A DNA stretch of 64,000 nt from Betaproteobacteria bacterium Ga0077526 (GCA_001464765.1 LNDV01000034.1:496001-560000), one strand, 5' to 3'; shown: positions 38,322 through 46,877, counted from the stretch's first letter. The notes: a model not told the origin generated them from the letters alone. Numbers and translations are program-made.

Positions 38322-40550
38322 ATGAAGAAGCACGCGATCCGCATTGCCCTCGGCATCGTCTGCGTCCTGGTGTTCACGCTCCACGCAGCGCGCTTCTTCG
38401 AGATTCCGCTCATTGCGAACCTCGAATCCATCGCCTATGACGCCCGGCTGCGGCTCACCATGCCGCGAACGGTGGATCCTCGCGTTGTCATCGTCGACAT
38501 CGACGAGAAGAGTCTGGCGGCGGAAGGCCGCTGGCCCTGGCGGCGGGACCGCGTGGCCGATCTCGTCAATGCCCTGTTCGACCGCTACAAGATCGCGGTG
38601 GTGGGTTTCGACGTCGTGTTTCCCGAGAAGGACGAGAGTTCCGGGCTGGGCACCTTGCAAGCCCTCGCGGCCAACGAACTGCAGGGGGTCCCCCAGTTCC
38701 AGACGGCACTGGATCAGCTGGCGCCCAAGCTCGAGTACGACCGGATCCTGGCAGAGAGCTTCCGGAAGCGGCCAGTCGTCCTTGGCTCCTACTTCACGCG
38801 CCATCGGATAGAGGACAAGCCGCTGGCGATCGGCGGTCTCCCGCCACCCGTGCTCGCAGCCGGCACGTTCACCGGCCGGAACATCGGATTCGCCTCGTTC
38901 GACGGATACGGCGGCAACCTGCCGGAACTGCTTGCCGCCGCGGCAGGAAGTGGTCACTTCACGCCGGAGACCGACCATGACGGCGTCCACCGACGCGTGC
39001 CCATGCTGGCGCAATACAAGGGGGCCTACTACGAACCCCTCGCCATGGCGATCGTCCGGCTGGTTCTCGAATCGCCGAAAGTCGTGCCCGAATACGCCGA
39101 AGAGTCGTTCCTCAATCGCAAGTATCCCGGCCTGGAGGTCATCCGCCTCGGGCCCGTGCTGATCCCGGTGGACGAATCCGCCAACGCGCTGGTCCCCTAC
39201 CGCGGTCATCAGAAGAGCTTTCCGTACGTGTCGGCGACCGATGTGCTGAAGGGCACGGCGGACCCGGCCGCGCTCAAGGACAGGATCGTCCTCGTGGGCA
39301 CCACCGCTCCGGGTCTCCAGGACTTGCGATCCACCCCCGTCGACCCCCTGTTCCCCGGGGTGGAGATCCACGCGAACCTGATCACCGGAATGCTCGACGG
39401 AACCATCAAGCAGCGTCCGCCGTATGTGCTGGGCGCCGAAGTCTGCCTGCTGGTCCTGCTCGGGGCCGCCCTGGCGCTGGGTCTGCCGATGCTGTCCCCG
39501 GCCCGGGCCACGTTCGTCACCATCATCGCACTCGGTGCGGTCGCCGCGACCAACCTGGTGGTCTGGCAATACGGCAATCTGGTCTTGCCATTGGCATCTG
39601 GCTTGCTAATGGTGTTGTTTCTCTACGCCATCAACATGTCTTACGGCTACTTCGTCGAGTCCCGCTCCAAGGAGCGCATTTCCGGGCTGTTCGGACAGTA
39701 CGTCCCCCCGGAGCTGGTCGAGGAGATGAGCCGCGATCCGGACCGCTTTGCCACCATGGAGAGCGTCAACCGGCCGATGACGGTGCTGTTCTCGGACGTG
39801 CGCGGTTTCACGTCGATCTCCGAGGGATTGGAACCCAAGGCCTTGTCCCAGTTGATGAACGACTACCTTACCCCCATGACCCGCGTCATCCACGGGCAGC
39901 GCGGCACCATCGACAAGTACATGGGTGACGCGATCATGGCGTTCTGGGGTGCACCGGTGGAAGATGCCGAGCATGCGCGCCATGCGGTGCTTGCCGGCCT
40001 CCAGATGAAGAGCAGGCTCAAGGAGCTGGCGCCGGAGTTCATCGCCAAGGGCTGGCCGCCGCTCAAGATCGGGATCGGCGTGAACACAGGTCCCATGTCG
40101 GTGGGGAATATGGGTTCCGAGATCCGCATGGCGTACACGGTGATGGGCGACCCAGTGAATCTTGCCTCTCGGCTGGAAAGCCTCACGAAACGCTACGCCG
40201 TGACGATGATGGTGGGAGAAGCCACGAAGGCCGCGGTGGGTGACGTCGTGTTTCGTGAACTCGACCGGGTGCGGGTCCAGGGAAAGGACGAACCGGTCGC
40301 GATCTACGAGCCGCTGGGGCTCCAGGGCGAAGTGCCCAAGGATGCAATGGACCGCATCAAGCTGTTCCAGCAGGCGTTGAAGTTCTATCGTGCCCAGGAC
40401 TGGGACAAGGCGGAGCTGCAGTTGCTCAATCTTCAGCGCGCCGACCCGTCCGACGGTCTGTACCAGGCGTTTCTGGAACGGATCGCGTATCTTCGGAGCC
40501 ACCCTCCCGGACCGGGCTGGGATGGCGTTTTCGATTTCGACACCAAGTAG
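38322..40550 (+). CDS. CHASE2-domain class III adenylate cyclase
   Basis: A 742-residue membrane cyclase. It has an N-terminal helix (about 5-22), an extracytoplasmic CHASE2 domain about 30-340 with VVIVDIDEKSLAAEGRWPWRRD, three transmembrane helices about 365-430, and a class III catalytic domain about 460-650. Metal-binding Asp492 (FSDVRGFTS) and Asp536 (YMGDAIMAFW) are present, Lys532 and Asp610 fit adenine selection, and Asn613/Arg617 in VNLASRLE fit transition-state residues, so cAMP is the expected product. A C-terminal TPR-like helix pair about 665-735 follows. It shares its sensor with the upstream kinase and is followed 8 bases later by a possible cAMP phosphodiesterase. Confidence 0.94.
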   Translation: MKKHAIRIALGIVCVLVFTLHAARFFEIPLIANLESIAYDARLRLTMPRTVDPRVVIVDIDEKSLAAEGRWPWRRDRVADLVNALFDRYKIAVVGFDVVFPEKDESSGLGTLQALAANELQGVPQFQTALDQLAPKLEYDRILAESFRKRPVVLGSYFTRHRIEDKPLAIGGLPPPVLAAGTFTGRNIGFASFDGYGGNLPELLAAAAGSGHFTPETDHDGVHRRVPMLAQYKGAYYEPLAMAIVRLVLESPKVVPEYAEESFLNRKYPGLEVIRLGPVLIPVDESANALVPYRGHQKSFPYVSATDVLKGTADPAALKDRIVLVGTTAPGLQDLRSTPVDPLFPGVEIHANLITGMLDGTIKQRPPYVLGAEVCLLVLLGAALALGLPMLSPARATFVTIIALGAVAATNLVVWQYGNLVLPLASGLLMVLFLYAINMSYGYFVESRSKERISGLFGQYVPPELVEEMSRDPDRFATMESVNRPMTVLFSDVRGFTSISEGLEPKALSQLMNDYLTPMTRVIHGQRGTIDKYMGDAIMAFWGAPVEDAEHARHAVLAGLQMKSRLKELAPEFIAKGWPPLKIGIGVNTGPMSVGNMGSEIRMAYTVMGDPVNLASRLESLTKRYAVTMMVGEATKAAVGDVVFRELDRVRVQGKDEPVAIYEPLGLQGEVPKDAMDRIKLFQQALKFYRAQDWDKAELQLLNLQRADPSDGLYQAFLERIAYLRSHPPGPGWDGVFDFDTK

Positions 40551-40558
40551 ACGGTCAC

Positions 40559-41323
40559 ATGCTAGTTCGAGTCCTGGGATGTAGCGGCGGTATCGGCGGG
40601 AATCTGCGAACGACCTCCATGGTGGTCGATCAGGACATCCTCATCGACGCCGGCACGGGTGTCGGGGATCTGAGTCTCACCGAATTGCAGCTCGTCGACC
40701 ATGTTTTCCTTACGCATTCGCATCTGGATCACGTCGCGATGCTCCCCTTCCTGGTGGACACCGTGGGGGGCATGCGCCGCAAGCCCATCAACGTGTACGC
40801 CACGGAGGAAACCCTGCAGATCCTTCGTGACCACATCTTCAACTGGAAGATCTGGCCGGATTTCTCGAAGATCCCCGATGAATCGGCGCCTTTCCTGCGC
40901 TTCGTGCCGGTCCGTCTCGGCGAAACCACCGATATCGGCGGCCGGCGCTTCACGCCGGTTCCGGCGAATCACACCGTACCGGCAGTCGGCTACTGGATCG
41001 ACAGCGGTGAGGCGAGCCTGCTTTTCACGGGTGACACCACCGAGTGTCCGGAACTGTGGGAGACCGCCAACCGGATCGCGAATCTCCGATACGTGATCAT
41101 CGAGACCGCGTTCCACAACGGCGAGGCGGAACTCGCCCGAGCCTCCAAGCACCTCTGGCCCGCCAAGCTGGCCGAGGAACTGGGCAAGATCAAGGGCAAG
41201 GTGCGTATCTACATCACGCACCTCAAGCCGGGAGAAGGTGCCATCACGATGTCCGACATCGAGGAATGTGCGGAGGCGTTCAATCCGCGCATGCTCGCCA
41301 ACGGACACGTGTTCAAGCTCTGA
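40559..41323 (+). CDS. Metallo-beta-lactamase-fold hydrolase, candidate class II cAMP phosphodiesterase
   Basis: A 254-residue cytosolic metallohydrolase. The metal motif HSHLDH is at residues 53-58, with further candidate ligands His near 141, Asp in FTGDTT near 160 and His in YITHLKPGE near 222. The sequence around HSHLDHVAMLPFLVD resembles class II cyclic-nucleotide phosphodiesterases (PDE1/CpdP type), and the position 8 bases after an adenylate cyclase supports cAMP hydrolysis. Other MBL hydrolases are possible, so the substrate is inference. A 6-bp-stem hairpin lies just after the stop codon. Confidence 0.78.
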   Translation: MLVRVLGCSGGIGGNLRTTSMVVDQDILIDAGTGVGDLSLTELQLVDHVFLTHSHLDHVAMLPFLVDTVGGMRRKPINVYATEETLQILRDHIFNWKIWPDFSKIPDESAPFLRFVPVRLGETTDIGGRRFTPVPANHTVPAVGYWIDSGEASLLFTGDTTECPELWETANRIANLRYVIIETAFHNGEAELARASKHLWPAKLAEELGKIKGKVRIYITHLKPGEGAITMSDIEECAEAFNPRMLANGHVFKL

Positions 41324-41334
41324 TGCCACGCGAA

Positions 41335-41350
41335 CCCCGGAGAACCGGGG
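41335..41350 (+). other. Short perfect hairpin between MBL and ATPase genes
   Basis: CCCCGG (41335-41340), an AGAA loop, and CCGGGG (41345-41350) form a stable tetraloop hairpin 12 bases after the stop codon. No T-run follows, so it is not a classical terminator; it could be a transcript-stability or attenuation element. Confidence 0.4.
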
Positions 41351-41437
41351 CATGAAGGCGTCGGGAGCATTCGAGTTGCTTGACCTTCGTCGCGCAGAAC
41401 ACGCGACGGCGAAGGCGCGTCAGACAGGGTGAGTGTC

Positions 41438-43834
41438 ATGAGCACGGTTCTCGAGTCCAAACCGCAGCCCGGTCAGAACATCGCGGAGATCAGCCGCAAG
41501 CTCGATTTCCAGCGTCAGTTGCAGGGCGTCACGAACAAGATCCACGCGACCGCCAACGTCGACGAGATCATGCTCGAGGTCTCGCAGGAGATCTGCGACC
41601 TCTTCGAGGCCGATCGCCTCACCATCTACACCGTGGCGGAGGACAAGGGGTCGATCGTATCCAAGGTCAAGACCGGCCTGTCCTCGTTCAAGGATCTCAA
41701 GCTCCCCATCAACGAGCAGAGCGTCGCCGGCTTCGTCGCCGCGCACAAGCGTCTGGTCAACATCCGCGACGTGTACGACGAGGAAGAGCTGCGAGGGTTG
41801 AGCCCGCAGCTCAAGTTCCTGAAGGAAGTCGACCGCCGCACGGGGTACCGCACGAAGCAGATGCTCGTGGTCCCCATCCTCGAGGCGGGCAGCAACGAAC
41901 TGATCGGCGTCGTCCAGATCATCAACGCAAAGGAAGCGGATACCTTCGGCCCGCCGTCCGAGGAAGGCGCGGTCAATCTCTGCGAAACCCTCGCCATTGC
42001 GCTCAAGCAACGGCAGAAACCCGCTCAGAGTCTTCGCGGCAAGTACGACGGGCTCGTCACCAACGCCATCCTCTCCTCCGAGGAGATCGAACTCGCCACG
42101 CGCTCGGCGCGACGCAAGAACCTCGACATCGAGGACGTGCTGATCGACGAATTCCAGGTGAAGCCGCAGGCGATCGGCGAAGCGATCGCCGCCTTCTTCG
42201 GCGTGGCCTACGAGCCGTTCCGCGCGGACCGGATCAAGCCGGTGGATCTGCTTCGGAATCTCAAGCGCGACTTCGTCGAGAGCAGCGGCTGGCTGCCTCT
42301 AGAAGAGGGCAAGGACGGGCTGCTCGTCATCACGACGGATCCGGAAAGGCTGCGCGCCTCGCGCATGGTCACCAATATCTTTCCGCGTGCGAAAGCCCAG
42401 TACGCCGTCACAACGCAGCGGGAGTTCCGGACGACCGTTGACCAGTTCTTCGGGGGGGGCGGCAGCTCTTCTTCCGAGGAGTTCGTCGCCGATGTGGGCG
42501 AACTGCTCAACAAGCTCGATGACGAGAGCGATCTCGATCTGGGCGCCGCGAACGACGATGTCACGCTCGCGCAGGACAACGAGCTGGTCCGCCTGGTGAA
42601 CAAGATCATCGTCGATGCCTATCACCAGGGCGCTTCGGACATTCACATCGAACCGTTTCCAGGCAAGGGCAAGACCGAAGTCCGCTTCCGGAAGGACGGC
42701 ACGCTGGTGCCCTACATCTCGGTGCCTTCCTCCTACCGGAACGCGCTCGCGGCCCGCCTGAAGATCATGTGCGACCTCGATATCTCCGAGCGCCGCAAGC
42801 CGCAGGACGGCAAGATCAAATTCAAGAAGTTCGGCCCGCTGGATATCGAACTCCGTGTCGCGACGATCCCCTCGCAGGGCGGCGTCGAAGATATCGTGAT
42901 GCGTATCCTGGCGGCCGGCGAGCCCATCCCGCTCGACAAGCTTGGCCTGTCCGCGCGGAACCTGAAGAACGTCAAGGACACCATCAGCAAGCCGTACGGT
43001 CTGTTCTTCGTCTGCGGCCCGACAGGTTCCGGCAAGACGACGACACTGCACTCCATCCTCGGCTACATCAACACGCCTGAGACGAAGATCTGGACTGCGG
43101 AGGACCCGGTGGAAATCACCCAGAAAGGGTTGCGCCAGGTGCAGATGAACCCCAAGGCCGGGGTCACGTTCGCCACCGCGATGCGCGCGTTCCTCCGCGC
43201 GGATCCGGACATCATCATGGTCGGTGAAATGCGCGACAAGGAAACCACAGCCATCGGCATCGAAGCCTCGCTGACCGGTCACCTGGTGTTTGCGACTTTG
43301 CACACCAACAGCGCGCCAGAATCCGTGATCCGCCTGCTCGACATGGGCATGGATCCGTTCAACTTCGCCGATGCCCTGCTCGGTGTGCTCGCCCAGCGTC
43401 TGGCGAAGCGCCTGTGCTCCAAATGCAAGCAGTCCCACACGGCTTCTCAGGACGAAATCAAGGCCATGATGGACGAGTATGCGGTCGAGCTTCGCAACAC
43501 CGAGTACTGGAAGCGCGACCCGAAGGCGGCGTTCGAGGCGTTGTTCAAGGAGTGGACGCAGAGTTTCGCGAACGACAAGGGGCAGTTCACGCTCTACACC
43601 GCCGTGGGCTGCGACACCTGCAGCGGCACAGGCTACAAGGGGCGTGTCGGTCTGCACGAACTGCTGATGGGCAGCGAGACGGTGAAGCGTCACGTCCAGG
43701 AGAAGGCACGGGTGGCGGAGATCGTCGCGACTGCGCTCCAGGAAGGCATGCGCACCTTGAAGCAGGACGGCATCGAGAAGGTCCTGCAAGGCATCACCGA
43801 CATGAAGCAGGTGCGGGCGGTCTGCATCAAGTAG
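41438..43834 (+). CDS. GAF-fused PilB/GspE-type secretion ATPase
   Basis: A 798-residue hexameric ATPase of the type IV pilus / type II secretion family with an unusual start. Residues about 10-190 form a GAF domain (VDEIMLEVSQEICDLFEADR, VVPILEAGSNELIGVVQIIN). A GspE N-terminal domain follows about 205-320, then the motor: Walker A GPTGSGKTT (527-535, Lys533), Asp box EDPVEI near 560, Walker B with PDIIMVGEMRD near 590, and His box HLVFATLHTN near 615. A zinc-binding C-terminal insert has CSKCK and CDTCSGTGYKGR. A GTG at 41429 would add three residues. No pilC, pilD or pilM genes are beside it. An HD-GYP protein with its own GAF follows by 26 bases. Confidence 0.92.
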   Translation: MSTVLESKPQPGQNIAEISRKLDFQRQLQGVTNKIHATANVDEIMLEVSQEICDLFEADRLTIYTVAEDKGSIVSKVKTGLSSFKDLKLPINEQSVAGFVAAHKRLVNIRDVYDEEELRGLSPQLKFLKEVDRRTGYRTKQMLVVPILEAGSNELIGVVQIINAKEADTFGPPSEEGAVNLCETLAIALKQRQKPAQSLRGKYDGLVTNAILSSEEIELATRSARRKNLDIEDVLIDEFQVKPQAIGEAIAAFFGVAYEPFRADRIKPVDLLRNLKRDFVESSGWLPLEEGKDGLLVITTDPERLRASRMVTNIFPRAKAQYAVTTQREFRTTVDQFFGGGGSSSSEEFVADVGELLNKLDDESDLDLGAANDDVTLAQDNELVRLVNKIIVDAYHQGASDIHIEPFPGKGKTEVRFRKDGTLVPYISVPSSYRNALAARLKIMCDLDISERRKPQDGKIKFKKFGPLDIELRVATIPSQGGVEDIVMRILAAGEPIPLDKLGLSARNLKNVKDTISKPYGLFFVCGPTGSGKTTTLHSILGYINTPETKIWTAEDPVEITQKGLRQVQMNPKAGVTFATAMRAFLRADPDIIMVGEMRDKETTAIGIEASLTGHLVFATLHTNSAPESVIRLLDMGMDPFNFADALLGVLAQRLAKRLCSKCKQSHTASQDEIKAMMDEYAVELRNTEYWKRDPKAAFEALFKEWTQSFANDKGQFTLYTAVGCDTCSGTGYKGRVGLHELLMGSETVKRHVQEKARVAEIVATALQEGMRTLKQDGIEKVLQGITDMKQVRAVCIK

Positions 43835-43860
43835 CACCGACGGATCGCGAGAGACTCCCC

Positions 43861-45525
43861 ATGTCGATCTCCACAGAGCCGCTGGACGCCGCGGTCGCCG
43901 TCAGGGATCTGCTGCGGCGGCTCGAGGAACTCAACGAGATCGGCATTTCGCTCTCGCGGGAGCGCGACATCTCCCGGCTGCTCGAAGTCATCCTCCTCGC
44001 CGCGAAGAAGATCACCAACGCGGAAGGCGGCACGCTCTACCGTCGTCACCAGGCAGACGACAACCTCCTCCACTTCGAGATTATCCGGAACGAAGCGCTG
44101 GGCATCGCGATGGGCGGCACGACCGGCCAGGCCATTCCGTTCGAGCCGATCCGGCTTCGCGACAGCAGCGGGGCCGAGAACACCTCGACCGTCGTGGCGT
44201 TCAGCGTGCTGCGCGATTGCACGGTCAACATCGCCGATGCTTACAGCGAGAAAGGCTTCGACTTCTCCGGAACCAAGAACTTCGACAGCCGCACGGGCTA
44301 CCGCTCGCAGTCCTTCCTCACGGTGCCGCTCAAGGATCACGAGGGCCAGATCATCGGTGTCCTCCAGCTGATCAATGCGAAGGATCGAGCATCGGGCCGC
44401 ATCACTCCTTTCAGTGACGCCGATCGGCAGCTCGCGGAATCCCTCGCGTCGCAGGCGGCGGTCGCGCTCACCAACCGGCTGCTCATCACGCAGCTCGAGC
44501 AGCTCTTCGAGTCCTTCATCAACCTCATCAACGAGGCGATCGACGACAAATCGCCCTACACCGGCGGTCACTGCGAGCGCGTGCCCGTGCTGACGATGAT
44601 GCTGGCGGAGGCCGCAAGCGCTGCAGGTGCCGGACCGCTCGCGGGCTGGAAGATGACGGAGAAGGACCGCTACGAACTCAAGATCGCAGGCCTGCTCCAC
44701 GACTGCGGCAAGGTGACGACGCCGGTTCACGTGGTCGACAAGGCCACGAAGCTCCAGACCATATTCGATCGGATCGAACTCATCGACGCGCGGTTCGAGG
44801 TGATCAAGCGCGACGCCGAGATCGAGATGCTGAGGGCGCGCCTCGACTCACGTTTCTCGACGCGGGGCGCCGAGGGTTCGATACTCGAACACTCGTTCCG
44901 CGCCCGTCTGGGCGAGATCGACGACGACCGCGACTTCCTTCGCCGATCGAACATCGGCTCCGAGGCGATGAGCGATGAGGACCAGCGGCGCGTCCTAGCC
45001 ATTTCGACCAAGTACCGATGGCGAGCCCCTGACGGCACGACCAGGGATTTCCTCTCCCCCGAGGAGATCGAGAACCTCACGATCCGCGCCGGGACGCTTA
45101 CGGCGAAGGAACGGCAGGTGATCAATCATCACATCGACATCACGATCAAGATGCTCGAAGCGCTGCCCTGGCCCCGTCACCTCGAGAACGTCCCCGAGTA
45201 CGCGGGCGGTCACCACGAGCGGATGGACGGCAAGGGTTACCCGCGCGGTCTGCGGCGGGACGAGATGTCCATTCCGGCCAGGGTCATGGGAATCGCGGAC
45301 ATCTTCGAAGCGCTGACAGCCAAGGATCGGCCCTACAAGAAGGGAAAGACTCTCACCGAGTCCTTGCACATCCTCGGGCGATTCAAGCTGAACGGGCACA
45401 TCGACCCGGATCTGTTCGATGTGTTCGTGCGGGAGCGTGTCTACCTGCGGTACGCCGAGCAGTTCCTCGATCCGGAGCAGATCGACGAAGTGGATCACTC
45501 GGCCATTCCCGGCTTCCAGAATTGA
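43861..45525 (+). CDS. GAF-HD-GYP protein, candidate c-di-GMP phosphodiesterase
   Basis: A 554-residue cytosolic protein. A GAF domain about 25-200 (LLEVILLAAKKITNAEGGTLY; VPLKDHEGQIIGVLQLIN) precedes an HD-GYP domain. His280-Asp281 lie in HDCGK and GYP is at 459-461 in HHERMDGKGYPRGL. In HD-GYP domains of known structure HD and GYP are about 65 residues apart; here they are about 180 apart, owing to an insert of roughly 110 residues between HDxGK and the next metal-binding His (INHH, near 423). The metal ligands look intact, so c-di-GMP hydrolysis is likely. It starts 26 bases after the GAF-ATPase gene and ends the signalling block. Confidence 0.9.
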   Translation: MSISTEPLDAAVAVRDLLRRLEELNEIGISLSRERDISRLLEVILLAAKKITNAEGGTLYRRHQADDNLLHFEIIRNEALGIAMGGTTGQAIPFEPIRLRDSSGAENTSTVVAFSVLRDCTVNIADAYSEKGFDFSGTKNFDSRTGYRSQSFLTVPLKDHEGQIIGVLQLINAKDRASGRITPFSDADRQLAESLASQAAVALTNRLLITQLEQLFESFINLINEAIDDKSPYTGGHCERVPVLTMMLAEAASAAGAGPLAGWKMTEKDRYELKIAGLLHDCGKVTTPVHVVDKATKLQTIFDRIELIDARFEVIKRDAEIEMLRARLDSRFSTRGAEGSILEHSFRARLGEIDDDRDFLRRSNIGSEAMSDEDQRRVLAISTKYRWRAPDGTTRDFLSPEEIENLTIRAGTLTAKERQVINHHIDITIKMLEALPWPRHLENVPEYAGGHHERMDGKGYPRGLRRDEMSIPARVMGIADIFEALTAKDRPYKKGKTLTESLHILGRFKLNGHIDPDLFDVFVRERVYLRYAEQFLDPEQIDEVDHSAIPGFQN

Positions 45526-45728
45526 CTGACAGATTTCGTCAGGAATTGACTGCTGCGCCACGGCGGCTTCGGGCCCCTCTCCGCGCCCCGTCCCGACAGC
45601 GCCCTGATGGGGGGGCGGGGTCATCCGGCAGGGAATTCGGAAATGCCCGAAAGTCCCCGGTCCGGTTCAGCCCTTCGAATCCGCCGGGCCGGCGCCAACG
45701 GCGGAAAAAAATGCCCTTTCGTGGCGGC

Positions 45729-45742
45729 GGGATGAAAATCCC
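45729..45742. repeat. Inverted repeat adjoining the pilin promoter
   Basis: GGGAT-GAAA-ATCCC is a perfect 5-base inverted repeat directly abutting the -24 element of the sigma-54 promoter. It could be an operator or simply chance; it is too close to the promoter to be a typical enhancer site. Confidence 0.3.
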
Positions 45743-45760
45743 TTGGCACATCGTTTGCGT
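45743..45760 (+). promoter_or_regulatory. Sigma-54 (RpoN) promoter of the pilin gene
   Basis: TTGGCACATCGTTTGCGT contains the -24 GG (45745-45746) and -12 GC (45757-45758) exactly 12 bases apart, with the surrounding TGGCAC and TTGC matching the sigma-54 consensus. It predicts a transcript start near 45770, leaving a leader of about 53 bases before the pilin ATG. Sigma-54 control of type IV pilin genes through PilR-like activators is well established; no rpoN or pilRS gene is in this window. Confidence 0.85.
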
Positions 45761-45822
45761 AAAACCCTACGCACAGCACCCGATTGTGTCTGGATCCCAC
45801 AGCCATTAGGAGCATCACGAAA

Positions 45823-46269
45823 ATGAAGCGTCTTCAGCAAGGCTTTACCCTCATCGAACTGATGATCGTGGTAGCGATCATCGGCATCTTGGCGGCGGTT
45901 GCGCTGCCCGCGTATCAAGACTATACCGTCCGCGCCCGTGTCCAAGAGGGTGTAAGTCTTTCCGAACCAGCCCGGCTTGCGGTTGGTCAGGCCTGCTCTG
46001 AAGCCACACTCGGAGTCACCGGTACGGGAGTGACAGACAACGCGAGTGCTGGACTGCCCGTCGCCACCGCAATCTCTGGAACCCACGTCACCAGCATTAC
46101 GCTGGCCGCTGCCGGCAGCGGAAGTGGAACGGTAACAGTTGTGCTGAAGGCGATTGGCACATCTGTCACGGCCGGCTCGACGATTGTCTGGACCTCTTCC
46201 TGCTCTGCCTCGGGAAACTCCTGGACAGTTTCCGGAACGATCCCCTCGAAGTTCTACCCCAAGACCTGA
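45823..46269 (+). CDS. Type IV major pilin-like protein
   Basis: A 148-residue type IVa prepilin. The short leader MKRLQQG is followed by the [20 protein letters not shown] helix, with cleavage expected between Gly7 and Phe8 and the conserved Glu5 of the mature protein. The C-terminal half has the paired cysteines (one near 65 in GQACSEATL and one in [11 protein letters not shown] near 125; only the latter pair region resembles a D-loop). The mature domain is rich in Ser/Thr, which would suit O-glycosylation. It has its own sigma-54 promoter and terminator, so it is a single-gene unit. Start 45823 follows an AGGAG site. Confidence 0.93.
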   Translation: MKRLQQGFTLIELMIVVAIIGILAAVALPAYQDYTVRARVQEGVSLSEPARLAVGQACSEATLGVTGTGVTDNASAGLPVATAISGTHVTSITLAAAGSGSGTVTVVLKAIGTSVTAGSTIVWTSSCSASGNSWTVSGTIPSKFYPKT

Positions 46270-46295
46270 TCTTTGGCGGGTTTTGCAAGGCAATG

Positions 46296-46320
46296 GGGAG
46301 GCTTCAGCCTCCCTTTTTTT
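46296..46320 (+). terminator. Rho-independent terminator of the pilin gene
   Basis: GGGAGGC (46296-46302), a TTCA loop, and GCCTCCC (46307-46313) form a 7-bp perfect stem followed by seven T residues. It lies 27 bases after the pilin stop codon. Confidence 0.9.
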
Positions 46321-46352
46321 CTTAGGTGAACCCTGCAACAAGGAAGGTACGC

Positions 46353-46877
46353 ATGCGGAAACTGCATATCGGTGGACGGGAGCGACATCCTGAATGGGAA
46401 TTGCTGGACGCCGTTGCCGAGCCCCATGTGGATCACGTCGGAGACGCCCTTGACCTGTCTCGTTTTCCGACAGCGACTTTTGAAGCCGTGTATGCATCTC
46501 ATGTCGCCGAGCATTTCGGATACCAGAAGGATCTGGTCGCTGCTCTGCGAGAGTGGAACCGAGTGCTCGTCCCGGGCGGAACGCTGTACATCAGCGTACC
46601 TGACCTAGATACCCTCGCGGAGTTGTTCCTACTTCGCGAATCGGTAAACATCCGCGAACGTTTCGACATCATGCGAATGATGTTTGGCGGGCAGATGGAC
46701 GAACATGACTTCCACTATGTGGGCCTCAACGAGGAGTTCCTCGTAGATTTCCTGCGGACCGCAGGCTTCGCCGATCTTCGACGGGTGGACGATTTCGGAT
46801 TGTTCGACGATACCAGCCGCTTCGTATTCAAGGGCATCCCCATCAGTTGCAACCTTATCGCCCGTAAACCGATCTGA
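46353..46877 (+). CDS. Short SAM-dependent methyltransferase-like protein
   Basis: A 174-residue class I methyltransferase-like protein. It keeps a reduced SAM motif (KLHIGG at residues 3-8), a VYASHVAEHFGYQKD segment near 50, and the LREWNRVLVPGGTLYISVPDLD block near 70 that is typical of methyltransferases acting on sugars or in surface polysaccharide clusters. The N-terminal part is shorter than in full-length members. It lies between the pilin and the glycosyltransferases, in opposite orientation to the latter. An AAGGAAGG ribosome-binding site supports the start. The substrate is unknown, possibly a glycan. Confidence 0.82.
   Translation: MRKLHIGGRERHPEWELLDAVAEPHVDHVGDALDLSRFPTATFEAVYASHVAEHFGYQKDLVAALREWNRVLVPGGTLYISVPDLDTLAELFLLRESVNIRERFDIMRMMFGGQMDEHDFHYVGLNEEFLVDFLRTAGFADLRRVDDFGLFDDTSRFVFKGIPISCNLIARKPI

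Noticed and set aside
45526-45728. Small hairpins and a short repeated AATTGACTG downstream of the HD-GYP gene
   Set aside because: Stems are five bases or fewer with long loops and no T-run; the repeat is too short to separate from chance.
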